Below, in pieces: positions 19,039-27,862 of a stretch of DNA of 64,000 nucleotides; within the stretch, counting starts at the first letter, position 1, and every line of letters starts with the position of its first letter. A program made the translations under genes and the position numbers. This stretch comes from Asaia siamensis (lineage in GTDB: Bacteria; Pseudomonadota; Alphaproteobacteria; Acetobacterales; Acetobacteraceae): the NCBI RefSeq assembly GCF_014635085.1, contig NZ_BMCH01000004.1, positions 62,001-126,000 of the forward strand, written 5' to 3'. Under the pieces are notes generated by a model that worked only from the letters and a program-made list of their open reading frames with translations, searched no databases and was not told the DNA's origin.

Positions 19039-19437
19039 ATGATGCGTCGTCTGCCTGTGATGTTGTCGGTCTGCGCCCTCGCAGGTCTCGCGGCCTGTAC
19101 AAACGGGGCCGATCGCGATCGCTATCCGGTATTTTTCGAACCCGCTTCGACAACGGTTTCGCCAACGGCACAGGCTATTATTGACAAGGCCGCCGCAGAT
19201 GCGCGCGACAATCATGCCAAGACGGTCGAAGTGATCGGTCATGCGGGCGCCCGCGGCAATCTCTCTGCCGATGAGATGCTGTCTGTGGAACGTGCCAAGA
19301 TTGTGGCCGCAGCCCTGACGAAGGCCGGCATCGGCAGTGCCCAGATCACGCAGATTGCTCATCCGCCGAAGAACAACGAAGATGCAAGCGTTGCCTCACG
19401 TCTGGTAACAATTGAAGTCGATCCCTCGACGCCCTGA
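19039..19437 (+). CDS. OmpA-like lipoprotein, small
   Basis: The ATG at 19039 follows AAAAGGAAAT and gives 132 residues; the longer reading from 18964 would put the signal peptide inside the protein. Residues 1-21 are a lipoprotein signal ending in a lipobox (LAGLAAC), so the mature protein should be lipidated at that Cys. The rest resembles the OmpA C-terminal peptidoglycan-binding fold: FFEPASTTVSPTAQAIIDKA, EVIGHAGARGNLSADEMLSVERAK and LVTIEV at the end. The usual Asp in the TDxxG motif is replaced (IGHAGARG), so diaminopimelate binding may be altered. Likely located in the outer membrane facing the periplasm. Confidence 0.8.
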   Translation: MMRRLPVMLSVCALAGLAACTNGADRDRYPVFFEPASTTVSPTAQAIIDKAAADARDNHAKTVEVIGHAGARGNLSADEMLSVERAKIVAAALTKAGIGSAQITQIAHPPKNNEDASVASRLVTIEVDPSTP

Positions 19438-19466
19438 TCTTCCCACAACACGATACATTCTGCTCT

Positions 19467-21302
19467 TTGACCGGCACTGATCCCTCTGCTTCAGGCATTG
19501 ACGAAACCCCGGATGCGGTACTCAAGCGCGTCTTTGGCTTCGACTCCTTTCGCGGACAGCAAGAGGATGTGATCAGTGCAGTCATGGCGGGCGAGGACGT
19601 TCTCGTCATCATGCCCACCGGCGGGGGTAAAAGCCTCTGCTATCAGGTGCCAGCCCTGTGCCGCCACGGTATGGGCATCGTCATCTCGCCGCTGATCGCG
19701 TTGATGGACGATCAGGTGGCTGCCTTGCGCCAGCTTGGTGTCAATGCCGCGGCGCTTCATTCCGAACTGCCTCCCGACCGGCTCGACCAGACACGCGCCG
19801 ATCTGCGGGAAGGGCGTATCGATCTCCTCTATATCTCTCCCGAGCGGCTTGTCTCACCCGGTACGGCGCGCTGGCTGGCACGCAACCCCGTTTCGGTACT
19901 TGCGATCGACGAGGCGCATTGCGTCTCGGCCTGGGGTCATGAATTTCGGCCCGAATATCGCGCTCTTGCCGATCTGCCGAGCGTGTTCCCCGGTGTGCCA
20001 CGTATCGCCCTGACGGCAACCGCCGATTCACGCACGCAGGACGACATTCTGCTGGCGCTGGGTATGCCCGAGGCGAAGCGGCTGACGTCGAGCTTCCATC
20101 GACCCAATCTGTTTCTGGCAGCCTTGCCAAAAGGGTCTGAGACGAAGCAGGTTCAGGATGCGCTCGCGCCGCATCGTGAAGACGCGGCAATCGTCTATTG
20201 CGGCAGTCGTAACCGGACCGAGCGCATGGCCAAAAGCCTCAGAGAGCGCGATTTCAATGCCTTGCCTTATCACGCAGGCCTGTCATCCCAGGAGAAGCAC
20301 GCGACGCTTATGCGGTTTCGCAGCGGTGAACCAATGGTGATCGTGGCGACGGTTGCCTTCGGCATGGGGATTGACCGCCCCGATGTGCGCTGCGTGGTTC
20401 ATCTCGACATGCCTGCCTCGCCGGAGGCCTATTACCAGCAGATCGGTCGTGCCGGACGTGATGGCGAGCCTGCTGATACGCTCCTGCTCTATGGTGGCGA
20501 GGATATGGCGCGCGCGCGTCACTGGCTGGAGCAGTCGACAGCCCCCGATACCGAGAAGCGGGTCATGCACGCGCGTCTTGAGAGCATGATCGCGCTGACA
20601 GAAACTGTCGAGTGCCGAACGCAGGCACTTCTGGCCTGTTTCGGCGAGGCTCTGTCCGCGCCCTGCGGTCATTGTGACAACTGCCGAAACCCGGCCCAGA
20701 CATTTGACGGGACCGAGGCCGCGCAAAAGGTGCTCTCGACGATCTATCGTACGGGCCAGCGTTTTGGCGCCGTACATCTGACAACCGTCCTGCGGGGCAA
20801 GCTGACCGAAGCCATCGAGCGCCATGCCCACCAGCATCTGACGGTTTTTGGTGTGGGCAAGGAGCATTCAGAGCAGTGGTGGCGCGGGGTCATTCGCCAG
20901 CTGATTGCGCGTGGCGCAATCAGGATGAGCGGCGAACACGGCGCGCTTGGCCTGGATGTGGAAGCGGCCCGCCCGCTTTTACGGGGCGAAGAGAGCCTGC
21001 GTCTGCGCGTCGATCCGCTAAAGCCTGTGGTGAGCGCTCAAAGAGGGGTGTCAACCTCGACGCTGGTCGACTCTCTGGATGAGCAGGAGCGTCATCGCTT
21101 CGATGCATTGCGTCAGTGGCGGCGTGATGAGGCGCGCGAGCAGGAAATCCCGCCTTATGTCATTTTTCATGACGCTGTCCTCACGGAGATTGCTCGTGAA
21201 AACCCCGAGACGGTTGAAGAGCTGGCCCTCATAAAGGGCGTCGGCTCATCGAAGCTGAAGCGCTACGGCGACGCCGTTATCGACGTTCTGTCTGATACCT
21301 AG
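19467..21302 (+). CDS. recQ: ATP-dependent DNA helicase RecQ
   Basis: 3'-5' DNA helicase in recombination and replication-fork repair. The 611 residues show the DEAH helicase core (Walker A MPTGGGKS at about 49-56, IDEAHCVSAWGHEFRPEY, TATADSRTQDDI), the motif VATVAFGMGIDRPDVR, QQIGRAGRDG, the RecQ zinc site (CRTQALLACF then CGHCDNC), the winged-helix domain and a C-terminal HRDC domain (about 535-611). The start is a TTG at 19467; there is no in-frame ATG between the previous gene's stop and the conserved FGFDSFRGQQ block. It is convergent with the porin gene downstream. Confidence 0.95.
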   Translation: MTGTDPSASGIDETPDAVLKRVFGFDSFRGQQEDVISAVMAGEDVLVIMPTGGGKSLCYQVPALCRHGMGIVISPLIALMDDQVAALRQLGVNAAALHSELPPDRLDQTRADLREGRIDLLYISPERLVSPGTARWLARNPVSVLAIDEAHCVSAWGHEFRPEYRALADLPSVFPGVPRIALTATADSRTQDDILLALGMPEAKRLTSSFHRPNLFLAALPKGSETKQVQDALAPHREDAAIVYCGSRNRTERMAKSLRERDFNALPYHAGLSSQEKHATLMRFRSGEPMVIVATVAFGMGIDRPDVRCVVHLDMPASPEAYYQQIGRAGRDGEPADTLLLYGGEDMARARHWLEQSTAPDTEKRVMHARLESMIALTETVECRTQALLACFGEALSAPCGHCDNCRNPAQTFDGTEAAQKVLSTIYRTGQRFGAVHLTTVLRGKLTEAIERHAHQHLTVFGVGKEHSEQWWRGVIRQLIARGAIRMSGEHGALGLDVEAARPLLRGEESLRLRVDPLKPVVSAQRGVSTSTLVDSLDEQERHRFDALRQWRRDEAREQEIPPYVIFHDAVLTEIARENPETVEELALIKGVGSSKLKRYGDAVIDVLSDT

Positions 21303-21509
21303 CTTCTTAAGCTCCAGACCATCCATCATCTGAAACTGCACCGCCTCAATCAGAAAATGTCTCCTGCGGTGCTTTATTGTCGCGCTAGTCGGTATTTTGA
21401 TCTGCAGCTGACTCAACTCGATATTTAGGGTGCAGGATCTTGCTGGAGTGGGCCGAACATCTTCGGCGCGGTGGTCAGGAAATGCAAAGCCACTCCCTGA
21501 CCCCTGTTG

Positions 21510-22772
21510 TCAGAAGCCGATCATGGCATCGCCACCGAAGGTGAACATGCCTGTATTGCGGCCATCGTTGAACGGCGAGGTGCCGTTGAGCGAGCGGTCG
21601 AAGCGGATTTCGGGGCGCAGGGCGAAAACGCGCACGCCATGACCCAGATCAGGCCGGTAGGTAACGCCCAGCGTCAGCGCACCATAGGTGGTGGCTGGCG
21701 CCGTCTGCACCGGAGCATAGCCGCCAAGGAAGGCATTCATGTAAGCTTGGTTCGTCAGGAAGTTGACGACGAACATGCCGCTGTTATCGCGATAGAGCTC
21801 GCCGCGATAATTGAAGGTCAGGCTCGGGGTGATCTTGTAGGCGGCAAAAGTGACGACGCTCCAGGTTTCGGCGCGCAGGCCATCATCATGCAGGAAGTTG
21901 AATTCGCCCGTCAGGCTCAGCTTGTCATTGACCGTGTAGAAGGCGGCAATGTCATTCCACCAGCGCTGTGCCGTATTGGCACGCGGGCCAATGGCAGCAA
22001 CCGCGTTTTCAGGTCCGACGCGGGAGAGTTCGGCGATGTTCAGCTTGCCATGGGCGAGGCCGTTCAGGTTGAATCCGAAATACCCGGCTGCGGCATTGTT
22101 GTTGTCATTGCGGCCCCATGTGGTCTGGTTGCCGGTATCGACGCCGAAATTGAAATCGAGCATCGGGGTGACATGCCAGTGGAACATGGCGCCGAGATGT
22201 TCGAAGGGCACGGAATACTGCGACGTATAGGCCAGTGAGTAGAAGGGACGCAGCGTCGGGTCGAGCACCTCGACGCCCATGGGGGCTGGCAGAATGCCAG
22301 CCTGCATGTCGATGCCGCCCTTTGAGAGGATCGGTGCGTGAACATCGACATGGGCCTGAGCCGGGAGAAGCTGGTACCGGTCGCTCGTCATTTTGTTCGA
22401 CAGGCCGAGCAGGTGGTAATAACGGGCGTCAGAGCCGTAAAGCGCCTCGAGCATGAACCCGACCTGAAATTCGGATTTGGTCGGATCGATGGCCTTGGAG
22501 AGGGTGAGGCTGATCTGGTTCAGCTGCGCCTGATTGGCGTGATCGCCAAGAAAATTGCCGAAATTGATGCCGTTATCGGGGCGGGCCGGATTGGCCATGA
22601 TGCCGCCTTCGATGAGGCCGGAGAGATTGATGCCCTGCAGCCAGGGGTTGGACGCCGTCTTGAACAGGGCGATCTCGGCATGGGCCGATTCCTGCATCGC
22701 AGTCGTGGCGGCAAGGATGACCGCCATTGTTGCTGTTGCCCTGCAGCGGTTCTGGATGAGCTGACCTATCAA
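21510..22772 (-). CDS. BBP2-type outer-membrane beta-barrel porin
   Basis: The 420-residue protein has a signal peptide (about 1-33, ending SAHA) and then alternating amphipathic strands typical of the putative beta-barrel porin-2 (OmpL-like) family: GINLSGLIEGGIMANP, QAGILPAPMGVEVLDP, NFGVDTGNQ, TFNYRGELYRD and a final strand ending in Phe (MIGF), the usual outer-membrane assembly signal. The substrate is unknown. It lies 180 bases downstream of the PCuAC-like gene on the same strand and is convergent with recQ; no clear terminator is seen in the 207 bases between them. Confidence 0.82.
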   Translation of the reverse strand: MIGQLIQNRCRATATMAVILAATTAMQESAHAEIALFKTASNPWLQGINLSGLIEGGIMANPARPDNGINFGNFLGDHANQAQLNQISLTLSKAIDPTKSEFQVGFMLEALYGSDARYYHLLGLSNKMTSDRYQLLPAQAHVDVHAPILSKGGIDMQAGILPAPMGVEVLDPTLRPFYSLAYTSQYSVPFEHLGAMFHWHVTPMLDFNFGVDTGNQTTWGRNDNNNAAAGYFGFNLNGLAHGKLNIAELSRVGPENAVAAIGPRANTAQRWWNDIAAFYTVNDKLSLTGEFNFLHDDGLRAETWSVVTFAAYKITPSLTFNYRGELYRDNSGMFVVNFLTNQAYMNAFLGGYAPVQTAPATTYGALTLGVTYRPDLGHGVRVFALRPEIRFDRSLNGTSPFNDGRNTGMFTFGGDAMIGF

Positions 22773-22952
22773 ATTCTTTACCCCTATTCAGAAGGGGTGT
22801 TTTCGCCCGTCAGGCCATAGTGAAAACAGAGGCAGGACTTTCCGTTTTTATAGGTATTTCATAGGGGAGAGAATGCGGCTGGTGGTGAGAGCGGGCACGC
22901 ATTCTCGTATTCCCCATTACAATAGCGTTTCTGCCGAGACGGCATCGCAAGG

Positions 22953-23435
22953 CTAATCGTGAAGCTTGAAATTGGCCGTGGTGGTGGAGCCGCCGAGATA
23001 TTTGAAGGTCAGGGGGACAGTGTCACCGATTTTGACCGTGTCCGGAAAATTTCGACAGATCAGGTGATAGCCACCTTCGGGAAACACCATGGTCATGTCA
23101 CCCGGTATCGTGAAATGCGAGAACAGGCTTGCCGTATGGCTCGTGACTTCCTGCTCGCTGTGGAACGCTTCGATATCGGTGCAATCGGGCGACGTAACGC
23201 CAGAGATCAGATGAGCCTCGTGGCCCTTGTTGACGATTGTGAAATAGGCGGCGGCCAGACCGGGGTAATGCGGGGCACGCCGTATCCAGCCATCTATCGT
23301 GATGTCGCGATTGGCGTTTTTCTGCCCCGGAAGACTATTATCGTCCGTCTGTGCGCATGCTCCAGACGGGGCAAACGCCGCACCCGTCATGCAAACTGTC
23401 ACGAGCGTTGCCAGAATAGCTTGCACTCTTTTCAC
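22953..23435 (-). CDS. PCuAC-family-like exported protein with altered copper ligands
   Basis: The GTG start at 23433-23435 is chosen because AAGGAG lies 7 bases upstream; an ATG at 23486 would give 17 extra residues and has no such site. The 160-residue protein has a signal peptide ending near GACAQ, then a fold resembling the periplasmic copper chaperone PCu[25 protein letters not shown] and [14 protein letters not shown]. PCuAC usually binds Cu(I) with two Met and two His; here the His-x-Met pair reads HSE and the downstream Met-rich run is missing, while Cys residues appear (SPDCTD, HLICRN). It may bind metal differently or not at all. Divergent from nrdR. Confidence 0.75.
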   Translation of the reverse strand: MKRVQAILATLVTVCMTGAAFAPSGACAQTDDNSLPGQKNANRDITIDGWIRRAPHYPGLAAAYFTIVNKGHEAHLISGVTSPDCTDIEAFHSEQEVTSHTASLFSHFTIPGDMTMVFPEGGYHLICRNFPDTVKIGDTVPLTFKYLGGSTTTANFKLHD

Positions 23436-23509
23436 CGATACGCTCCTTTCTGCCCCCGGTCCGTCAGGCCGGGTTCGTGCCATCATCTGCCCATCAGGGG
23501 GAAACTCTC

Positions 23510-24022
23510 ATGAATTGTCCGTTCTGCGGCCATGAAGATACGCAGGTCAAGGATAGTCGTTCGACTGATGATGGCGCGGCAATCCGTCGTCGTCGTGTTT
23601 GTGCCGGCTGCGCACAGCGATTCACGACAATCGAACGGGTACAGCTGCGTGAACTCGTGGTGACAAAGATGGATGGGCGCCGCGTTCCCTTCGATCGGGA
23701 CAAGCTGGCACGCTCGATCCGCATCGCGCTGCGCAAGCGCCCGGTCGAGGAAGAGCGGCAGGAGCGCATCGTGAACGGGCTGGTTCGCCAGCTCGAAGCA
23801 TCGGGCGAGGCCGAAATTTCTTCGTCACGCATCGGCGAATTGGCAATGGATGCATTGCACAGTATCGACGGTGTCGCTTATGTGCGCTTTGCAAGTGTGT
23901 ATCGTGATTTTCGCGAAGTAGAGGCTTTCTCGAAGCTCCTGACGGATATGCGTCCCGGCGAGGAGGGAGGGCTGCTGCCTGCTCCCGGTGAGCGTGAGAA
24001 AGACAAGGAAACAGGACAATGA
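23510..24022 (+). CDS. nrdR: Transcriptional repressor NrdR
   Basis: ATP/dATP-sensing repressor of ribonucleotide reductase genes. The ATG at 23510 is preceded by CAGGGGGA; an in-frame GTG at 23477 would add 11 residues before the zinc ribbon. The 170-residue protein opens with the four-Cys zinc ribbon (Cys3, Cys6, Cys31, Cys34) and continues with the ATP-cone domain ([20 protein letters not shown]), ending with [12 protein letters not shown]. The length is typical. It overlaps nusB by 4 bases (ATGA), so the two are probably translated together. The rib genes that often lie between them in alphaproteobacteria are missing. Confidence 0.96.
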   Translation: MNCPFCGHEDTQVKDSRSTDDGAAIRRRRVCAGCAQRFTTIERVQLRELVVTKMDGRRVPFDRDKLARSIRIALRKRPVEEERQERIVNGLVRQLEASGEAEISSSRIGELAMDALHSIDGVAYVRFASVYRDFREVEAFSKLLTDMRPGEEGGLLPAPGEREKDKETGQ

Positions 24023-24531
24023 CCGACCAAGCCCAGACCAAGAACCCGCCCAAGCGTTCGCGCACCGTTGCCCGCGTTGCGGCCGTTCAGGCGCTGTTCC
24101 AGTGCGAGCAGGGTGGCGAGAATGCCGAGACGGTCATCAATCAGTTCCAGCGCCATCGTCTGGGGTCGAGCCAGGAAGACGGTTTTGAAGAGGGCTATGT
24201 GCCCGATGCCGATTTTCGCCTGTTCGGCCTGATCGTCAAGGGCGCGACCCTCGCTCAGGATCGTATCGACGAGGCTCTTGTTGGTGCGCTTCCGGCAAAT
24301 TGGCCGCTTGCCCGTCTTGACCCCGTGCTGCGGGCTCTGCTGCGCGCAGCTCTGTGGGAGATGGGTGAGGACACACCGGCGCGCGTCGTGATCAATGAGT
24401 ATCTTGATGTCGCCCATGGTTTCTTTGCAGGTGACGAGGCCCGTCTGGTGAATGGCGTTCTCGACGCTATCAGCAAGAACGGCAACGCCCCAAAAGAGAC
24501 CGCCGCCCGGAACGAGCCTGACGCTGGCTGA
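24019..24531 (+). CDS. nusB: Transcription antitermination factor NusB
   Basis: NusB binds boxA RNA with NusE (S10) to prevent early termination in rRNA operons. The 170-residue, all-helical protein shows [19 protein letters not shown] near the N-terminus and the late [20 protein letters not shown] plus [11 protein letters not shown] blocks that define the family. Its start overlaps the nrdR stop, and thiL starts 2 bases after its stop, giving a compact nrdR-nusB-thiL operon ending at a strong terminator. Confidence 0.94.
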   Translation: MTDQAQTKNPPKRSRTVARVAAVQALFQCEQGGENAETVINQFQRHRLGSSQEDGFEEGYVPDADFRLFGLIVKGATLAQDRIDEALVGALPANWPLARLDPVLRALLRAALWEMGEDTPARVVINEYLDVAHGFFAGDEARLVNGVLDAISKNGNAPKETAARNEPDAG

Positions 24532-24532
24532 A

Positions 24533-25477
24533 ATGAGCGGCGGCGAGTTCGACTTCATCGAGCGTTTCTTCAAGCCGCTTGCGGGTGAGGGCGCGCTCGG
24601 GCTGAGTAACGATGCAGCCCTTTATGATGTGCCGTCAGACAGGCAGCTCATTCTCTCGACCGATACGCTGGTCGAGGCCGTGCATTTTCTGCCGGACGAT
24701 CCGGCCGAGACGATCAGCCGCAAATTGCTGCGTGTCAGCCTGTCAGACTGCGCGGCGATGGGGGCCGTCCCGAAGGCCTATCTGCTCAATATCAGCCGTC
24801 CTGCATCCTTTGACGATTTGTGGTTTGCAAGTTTCAGCACCGGGCTTGCGCTCGATCAGGCCCGGTACGGCGTGCATCTGCTGGGCGGCGATACGACCAG
24901 TACACGCGGGCCGCTCGTGCTCGGTCTGACCATTCTCGGCGAGGTGGCGCGTGGCAGATCTGTCAGCCGGGCTGGCGCGGTGGCAGGAGACGATCTCTGG
25001 GTGACGGGGACGATCGGTGATGCAGCGCTCGGGTTGCAGGCTCTTCTTGGCGAGCTACCCGACCCGGATGAGTTCCTGACGGGGCGATATCGTCTGCCAC
25101 AGCCGCGTGTCGGCTTCCCGCTGGGGGATTTTGCCAGTTCAGGCATGGATGTGTCTGACGGGCTGATTCAGGATGCCGGACATCTGGCGCATGAGAGCGG
25201 CGTTGCTATTGAGATCAATGCCGAGACCGTTCCCCTCTCGGCGCAGGCCCGCGCGGCGGGTCCTGCCTGGTTCGAGACCTGTCTGACCGGAGGCGATGAT
25301 TATGAGCTCCTGTTTACAGCGTCCTCGCCACAAGCCGGGCTGATTGAGGAAGCGGGGAGGGCGAGGGGTATCCCGGTGACGCGTATTGGCCGCGTCACGC
25401 CCGGTCGAGGCGTGCGTCTGCTCGACGGCGCATATCGCGAGGTCAAGCTGTCACGCCAGGGATGGCAGCATTTCTGA
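24533..25477 (+). CDS. thiL: Thiamine-monophosphate kinase
   Basis: Phosphorylates thiamine monophosphate to the active cofactor thiamine diphosphate. The ATG at 24533 gives 314 residues starting MSGGEFDFIERFF; a longer reading from 24452 would overlap nusB heavily. Family motifs are GLSNDAALYD, STDTLVEAVHF, RKLLRVSLSDCAAMGA, LLGGDTTSTRGPL, GMDVSDGLIQDAGHLA and TGGDDYELLF. It is the last gene before the terminator at 25489. Its product supplies cofactor for the pyruvate dehydrogenase of this window, and a putative thiamine-type uptake operon lies at 44896-49072. Confidence 0.95.
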   Translation: MSGGEFDFIERFFKPLAGEGALGLSNDAALYDVPSDRQLILSTDTLVEAVHFLPDDPAETISRKLLRVSLSDCAAMGAVPKAYLLNISRPASFDDLWFASFSTGLALDQARYGVHLLGGDTTSTRGPLVLGLTILGEVARGRSVSRAGAVAGDDLWVTGTIGDAALGLQALLGELPDPDEFLTGRYRLPQPRVGFPLGDFASSGMDVSDGLIQDAGHLAHESGVAIEINAETVPLSAQARAAGPAWFETCLTGGDDYELLFTASSPQAGLIEEAGRARGIPVTRIGRVTPGRGVRLLDGAYREVKLSRQGWQHF

Positions 25478-25488
25478 ACATTAAAAAA

Positions 25489-25516
25489 GGCCGCTCCGAA
25501 AGGGGCGGCCTTTTTT
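25489..25516 (+). terminator. Strong intrinsic terminator after thiL, likely bidirectional
   Basis: GGCCGCTCC (25489-25497) pairs with GGGGCGGCC (25502-25510), one T-G pair, loop GAAA, followed by six Ts and preceded by six As (25483-25488). It can end the nrdR-nusB-thiL transcript and, from the other side, the convergent acyltransferase-like gene. Confidence 0.95.
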
Positions 25517-25539
25517 CTTTTCGAGAGACGACCTTCTTC

Positions 25540-26742
25540 TCAGGGCGTCGTCTGATCAATCTCTTTTTCGTAGATACGATGGATCTTGTTTGGTTCTGGC
25601 ACCAGACGCTTGACCAGATTCAGCATCGGCGTGTTGGTGTCGAGGATCCATCCCAGTTCAACCGACTTGTAGGGAAGCGTTGCCCGACGACGGATCAGTT
25701 CGTCGATTGCGAGAGACGGCATGAGTGCCCCGAGCAAGGTACCGCGCACCTTATGGGACACGCCAAGCAAGATGACGCGTGCTGATTCGAAGCGATGCGA
25801 GAGCAGACGGACGCCGAGCTTTGCCCAGTTGAGGGGGCTTGGCGCGCCATCAATATCGCGCACAATGTCGAAGATATTGGGCACCATCAGCGCCATGGCA
25901 GCGGGCTCGCCAGCATGGTCGATCTGCACATAGTGCTCGGGACGCAGAACGAGCTTGAGCTGTTCAATCAGCCCCGTCATTTCGTAAGACTGAAGGGGCA
26001 CGAAATTATAGGTGCCTGCCCAGGCATCGTTATAGAGTGAACGCAGAACCTCGCCCTGAGCCGTGATCTGCTTTTTCGAGAGATGCGACACCGTCACATC
26101 GCCCAGCTTGCCCTGGCCGGGTTTGAGCGCGCCCGGGACGATATGCTTGTCGTCGAGATCGTCTGTGAGGTCGAGCTTAAAGGTGAGCAGATCACGCCCT
26201 GTCTCGAAACCATGGGCCTCGATGAGGCTTTGCAATTCAGGCGGGTGCCAGGGGGTGCCAATCATCGGCGCTTCGGTCTGACCTTCGATCATCAGGCCGG
26301 ATTCACCATGATAGCCAAGGGTCACGGGGCCACGCATACGGGCCATGCCCTGATCACTCAGCCAGAGCTCTGCCGCATCCAGCAGCGCGTTGACGATGGA
26401 TTTTTCGGGTAGGGCATCGAATGCGCCGAACCAGCCGATTTTCTCATCCCAGGCTTCAAGCGCCTTGCCATCCACAACGGCAGAGATGCGGCCAACAGCC
26501 ACGCCATTGCGCCATGCCATGAAATAACGAACCGAGGCATGGCGGAAGATGCCATTGCGCTTGGGATCGAGCAGATCATTCTGTTCCATGTCGAGCGGTG
26601 GCATGTAACCCGCGCACTCCTTATAGAGGAGGCGAGGGAGCCGGATGAAAAGCTTGAGTTCCTTGCGAGAGATAACCGGCCTTACGGTTATGTCGGAAGC
26701 AGAATGCGCAGGGTCAGCAGCGGGAAGCCCGGCGGGATTCAT
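25540..26742 (-). CDS. GNAT-fold acyltransferase-like protein (YghO type)
   Basis: The ATG at 26740-26742 has CAGGAC just upstream and gives 400 residues; a reading from 26904 adds 54 residues of low-complexity sequence. Typical blocks are KLFIRLPRLLYKECAGYMPP near the start, RISAVVDGKALEAW, GFFGAF-like WFGAFDALPE, MRGPVTLGYHGESGLMIEG and a C-terminal ELGWILDTNTPMLNLVKRL. These mark a widespread family of proteins with a GNAT-like fold often left as hypothetical. As I recall, the ceramide synthase described in Caulobacter is a GNAT-fold protein of this general sort. It is divergent from an SDR gene, which would fit lipid modification, but the substrate is not shown by the sequence. Confidence 0.65.
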   Translation of the reverse strand: MNPAGLPAADPAHSASDITVRPVISRKELKLFIRLPRLLYKECAGYMPPLDMEQNDLLDPKRNGIFRHASVRYFMAWRNGVAVGRISAVVDGKALEAWDEKIGWFGAFDALPEKSIVNALLDAAELWLSDQGMARMRGPVTLGYHGESGLMIEGQTEAPMIGTPWHPPELQSLIEAHGFETGRDLLTFKLDLTDDLDDKHIVPGALKPGQGKLGDVTVSHLSKKQITAQGEVLRSLYNDAWAGTYNFVPLQSYEMTGLIEQLKLVLRPEHYVQIDHAGEPAAMALMVPNIFDIVRDIDGAPSPLNWAKLGVRLLSHRFESARVILLGVSHKVRGTLLGALMPSLAIDELIRRRATLPYKSVELGWILDTNTPMLNLVKRLVPEPNKIHRIYEKEIDQTTP

Positions 26743-26929
26743 GCTGTCCTGCTCAGCCTCTCGCGGCCTGGCGACGGAGCGGGGAGTGACCACTCGGTCA
26801 GCGACAGGGTGGTCGGAGACGATCTGGCGGGAATCTGCTGCGTCCGGCAAGGTAAACTCTCTATTGCGATAGGCCGGTTGGACCTCAAGGCTTGACCGGA
26901 ACACACCTTAATTGACGAAAGCGCGCTGA

Positions 26930-27736
26930 ATGTCACGTCCAGAACGATTTGCAAAGGGACAGTTTGCACCCGATCATGCCCTTATCACCGGGGCGTCGGG
27001 CGGTCTGGGCCGGGCGCTGGCCCTTCATTACGCCCGGACGGGAACCCACCTCACGCTCTGGGGGCGCAACAGGCAGCGTCTCGAGGCCGTTGCATCAGCC
27101 TGCAGTCAGCGGGGTAGTACGGTCACTTGTCACGTTCTTGCTCTGGATGACCTCGATGCCGGAATTACCCAGTTCAGACAGGATGATGCCCGCAAGCCTG
27201 TCGACCTGCTCGTTCTGAACGCCGGTGTTTCCGATATCCGGCCTGAGGGCGCGTTGACCGAAACGCTTGAGGCGGTGAAAGAGGCCGCGCTCATCAATTA
27301 TGCTTCCCCGGTCACACTGGCGACCGAGGCCGCCTCGGTCATGGCACCCAGGAAGAAGGGCCGTATCGTGATGATAGGGTCTGTCGCAGCGCATCACGAT
27401 CTGCCTTTTGCCTCGGCTTATAGCAGCTCCAAAGCCGGTCTTGGGCGCTTTGCTACCTGCCTCCATGCTGCCATGGCGCCTCACAAGGTGGGCGTGACAC
27501 TGATCGAACCCGGCTACATTGATACCGCGATGAGCCGCAGGCTGGATGGTGCGAGGCCCTTTTTGGTAACGGCCGAAAAGGCAGCGGCCCTCATTGCAGA
27601 CGCAGCAGCACGGAAAAAGGCCGTGTTGATCTTCCCCCGGCTCTTCAGCCTTCTCAAGCTGGTCTCGATTCTGGTGCCCCGGCCGATTGCTCATCGCCTC
27701 CTGCGTCTGGCGCGCGTCAAACAGAAAGCGCTCTGA
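26930..27736 (+). CDS. Short-chain dehydrogenase/reductase, possibly 3-ketosphinganine-reductase-like
   Basis: Classical SDR of 268 residues: cofactor loop TGASGGLGRALA (about 20-31), NAG segment LVLNAGVS, catalytic Ser in IGSVAAHHD, and Tyr/Lys in YSSSKAGLG, then the PGYIDTAMS segment. An Arg in LWGRNRQRLE after beta-2 suggests NADPH use. The C-terminal 35 residues (IFPRLFSLLKLVSILVPRPI) are hydrophobic and positively charged, suggesting membrane association, as in SDRs acting on lipids. It is divergent from the acyltransferase-like gene with a 187-base shared promoter region. The exact substrate is unknown; a general oxidoreductase is the fallback call. Confidence 0.75.
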   Translation: MSRPERFAKGQFAPDHALITGASGGLGRALALHYARTGTHLTLWGRNRQRLEAVASACSQRGSTVTCHVLALDDLDAGITQFRQDDARKPVDLLVLNAGVSDIRPEGALTETLEAVKEAALINYASPVTLATEAASVMAPRKKGRIVMIGSVAAHHDLPFASAYSSSKAGLGRFATCLHAAMAPHKVGVTLIEPGYIDTAMSRRLDGARPFLVTAEKAAALIADAAARKKAVLIFPRLFSLLKLVSILVPRPIAHRLLRLARVKQKAL

Positions 27737-27862
27737 CCGGAAATCATGGTGCCGGGAGTTGACGCAGGCTGGATTGCCTGCGACTGCTTGCCGCAAGAAA
27801 CGCCTGATCGTCAGCCGGGGCTGGGTCGTATTCAGGCATCTCCTCGCGCAATGGAGCTAGTG

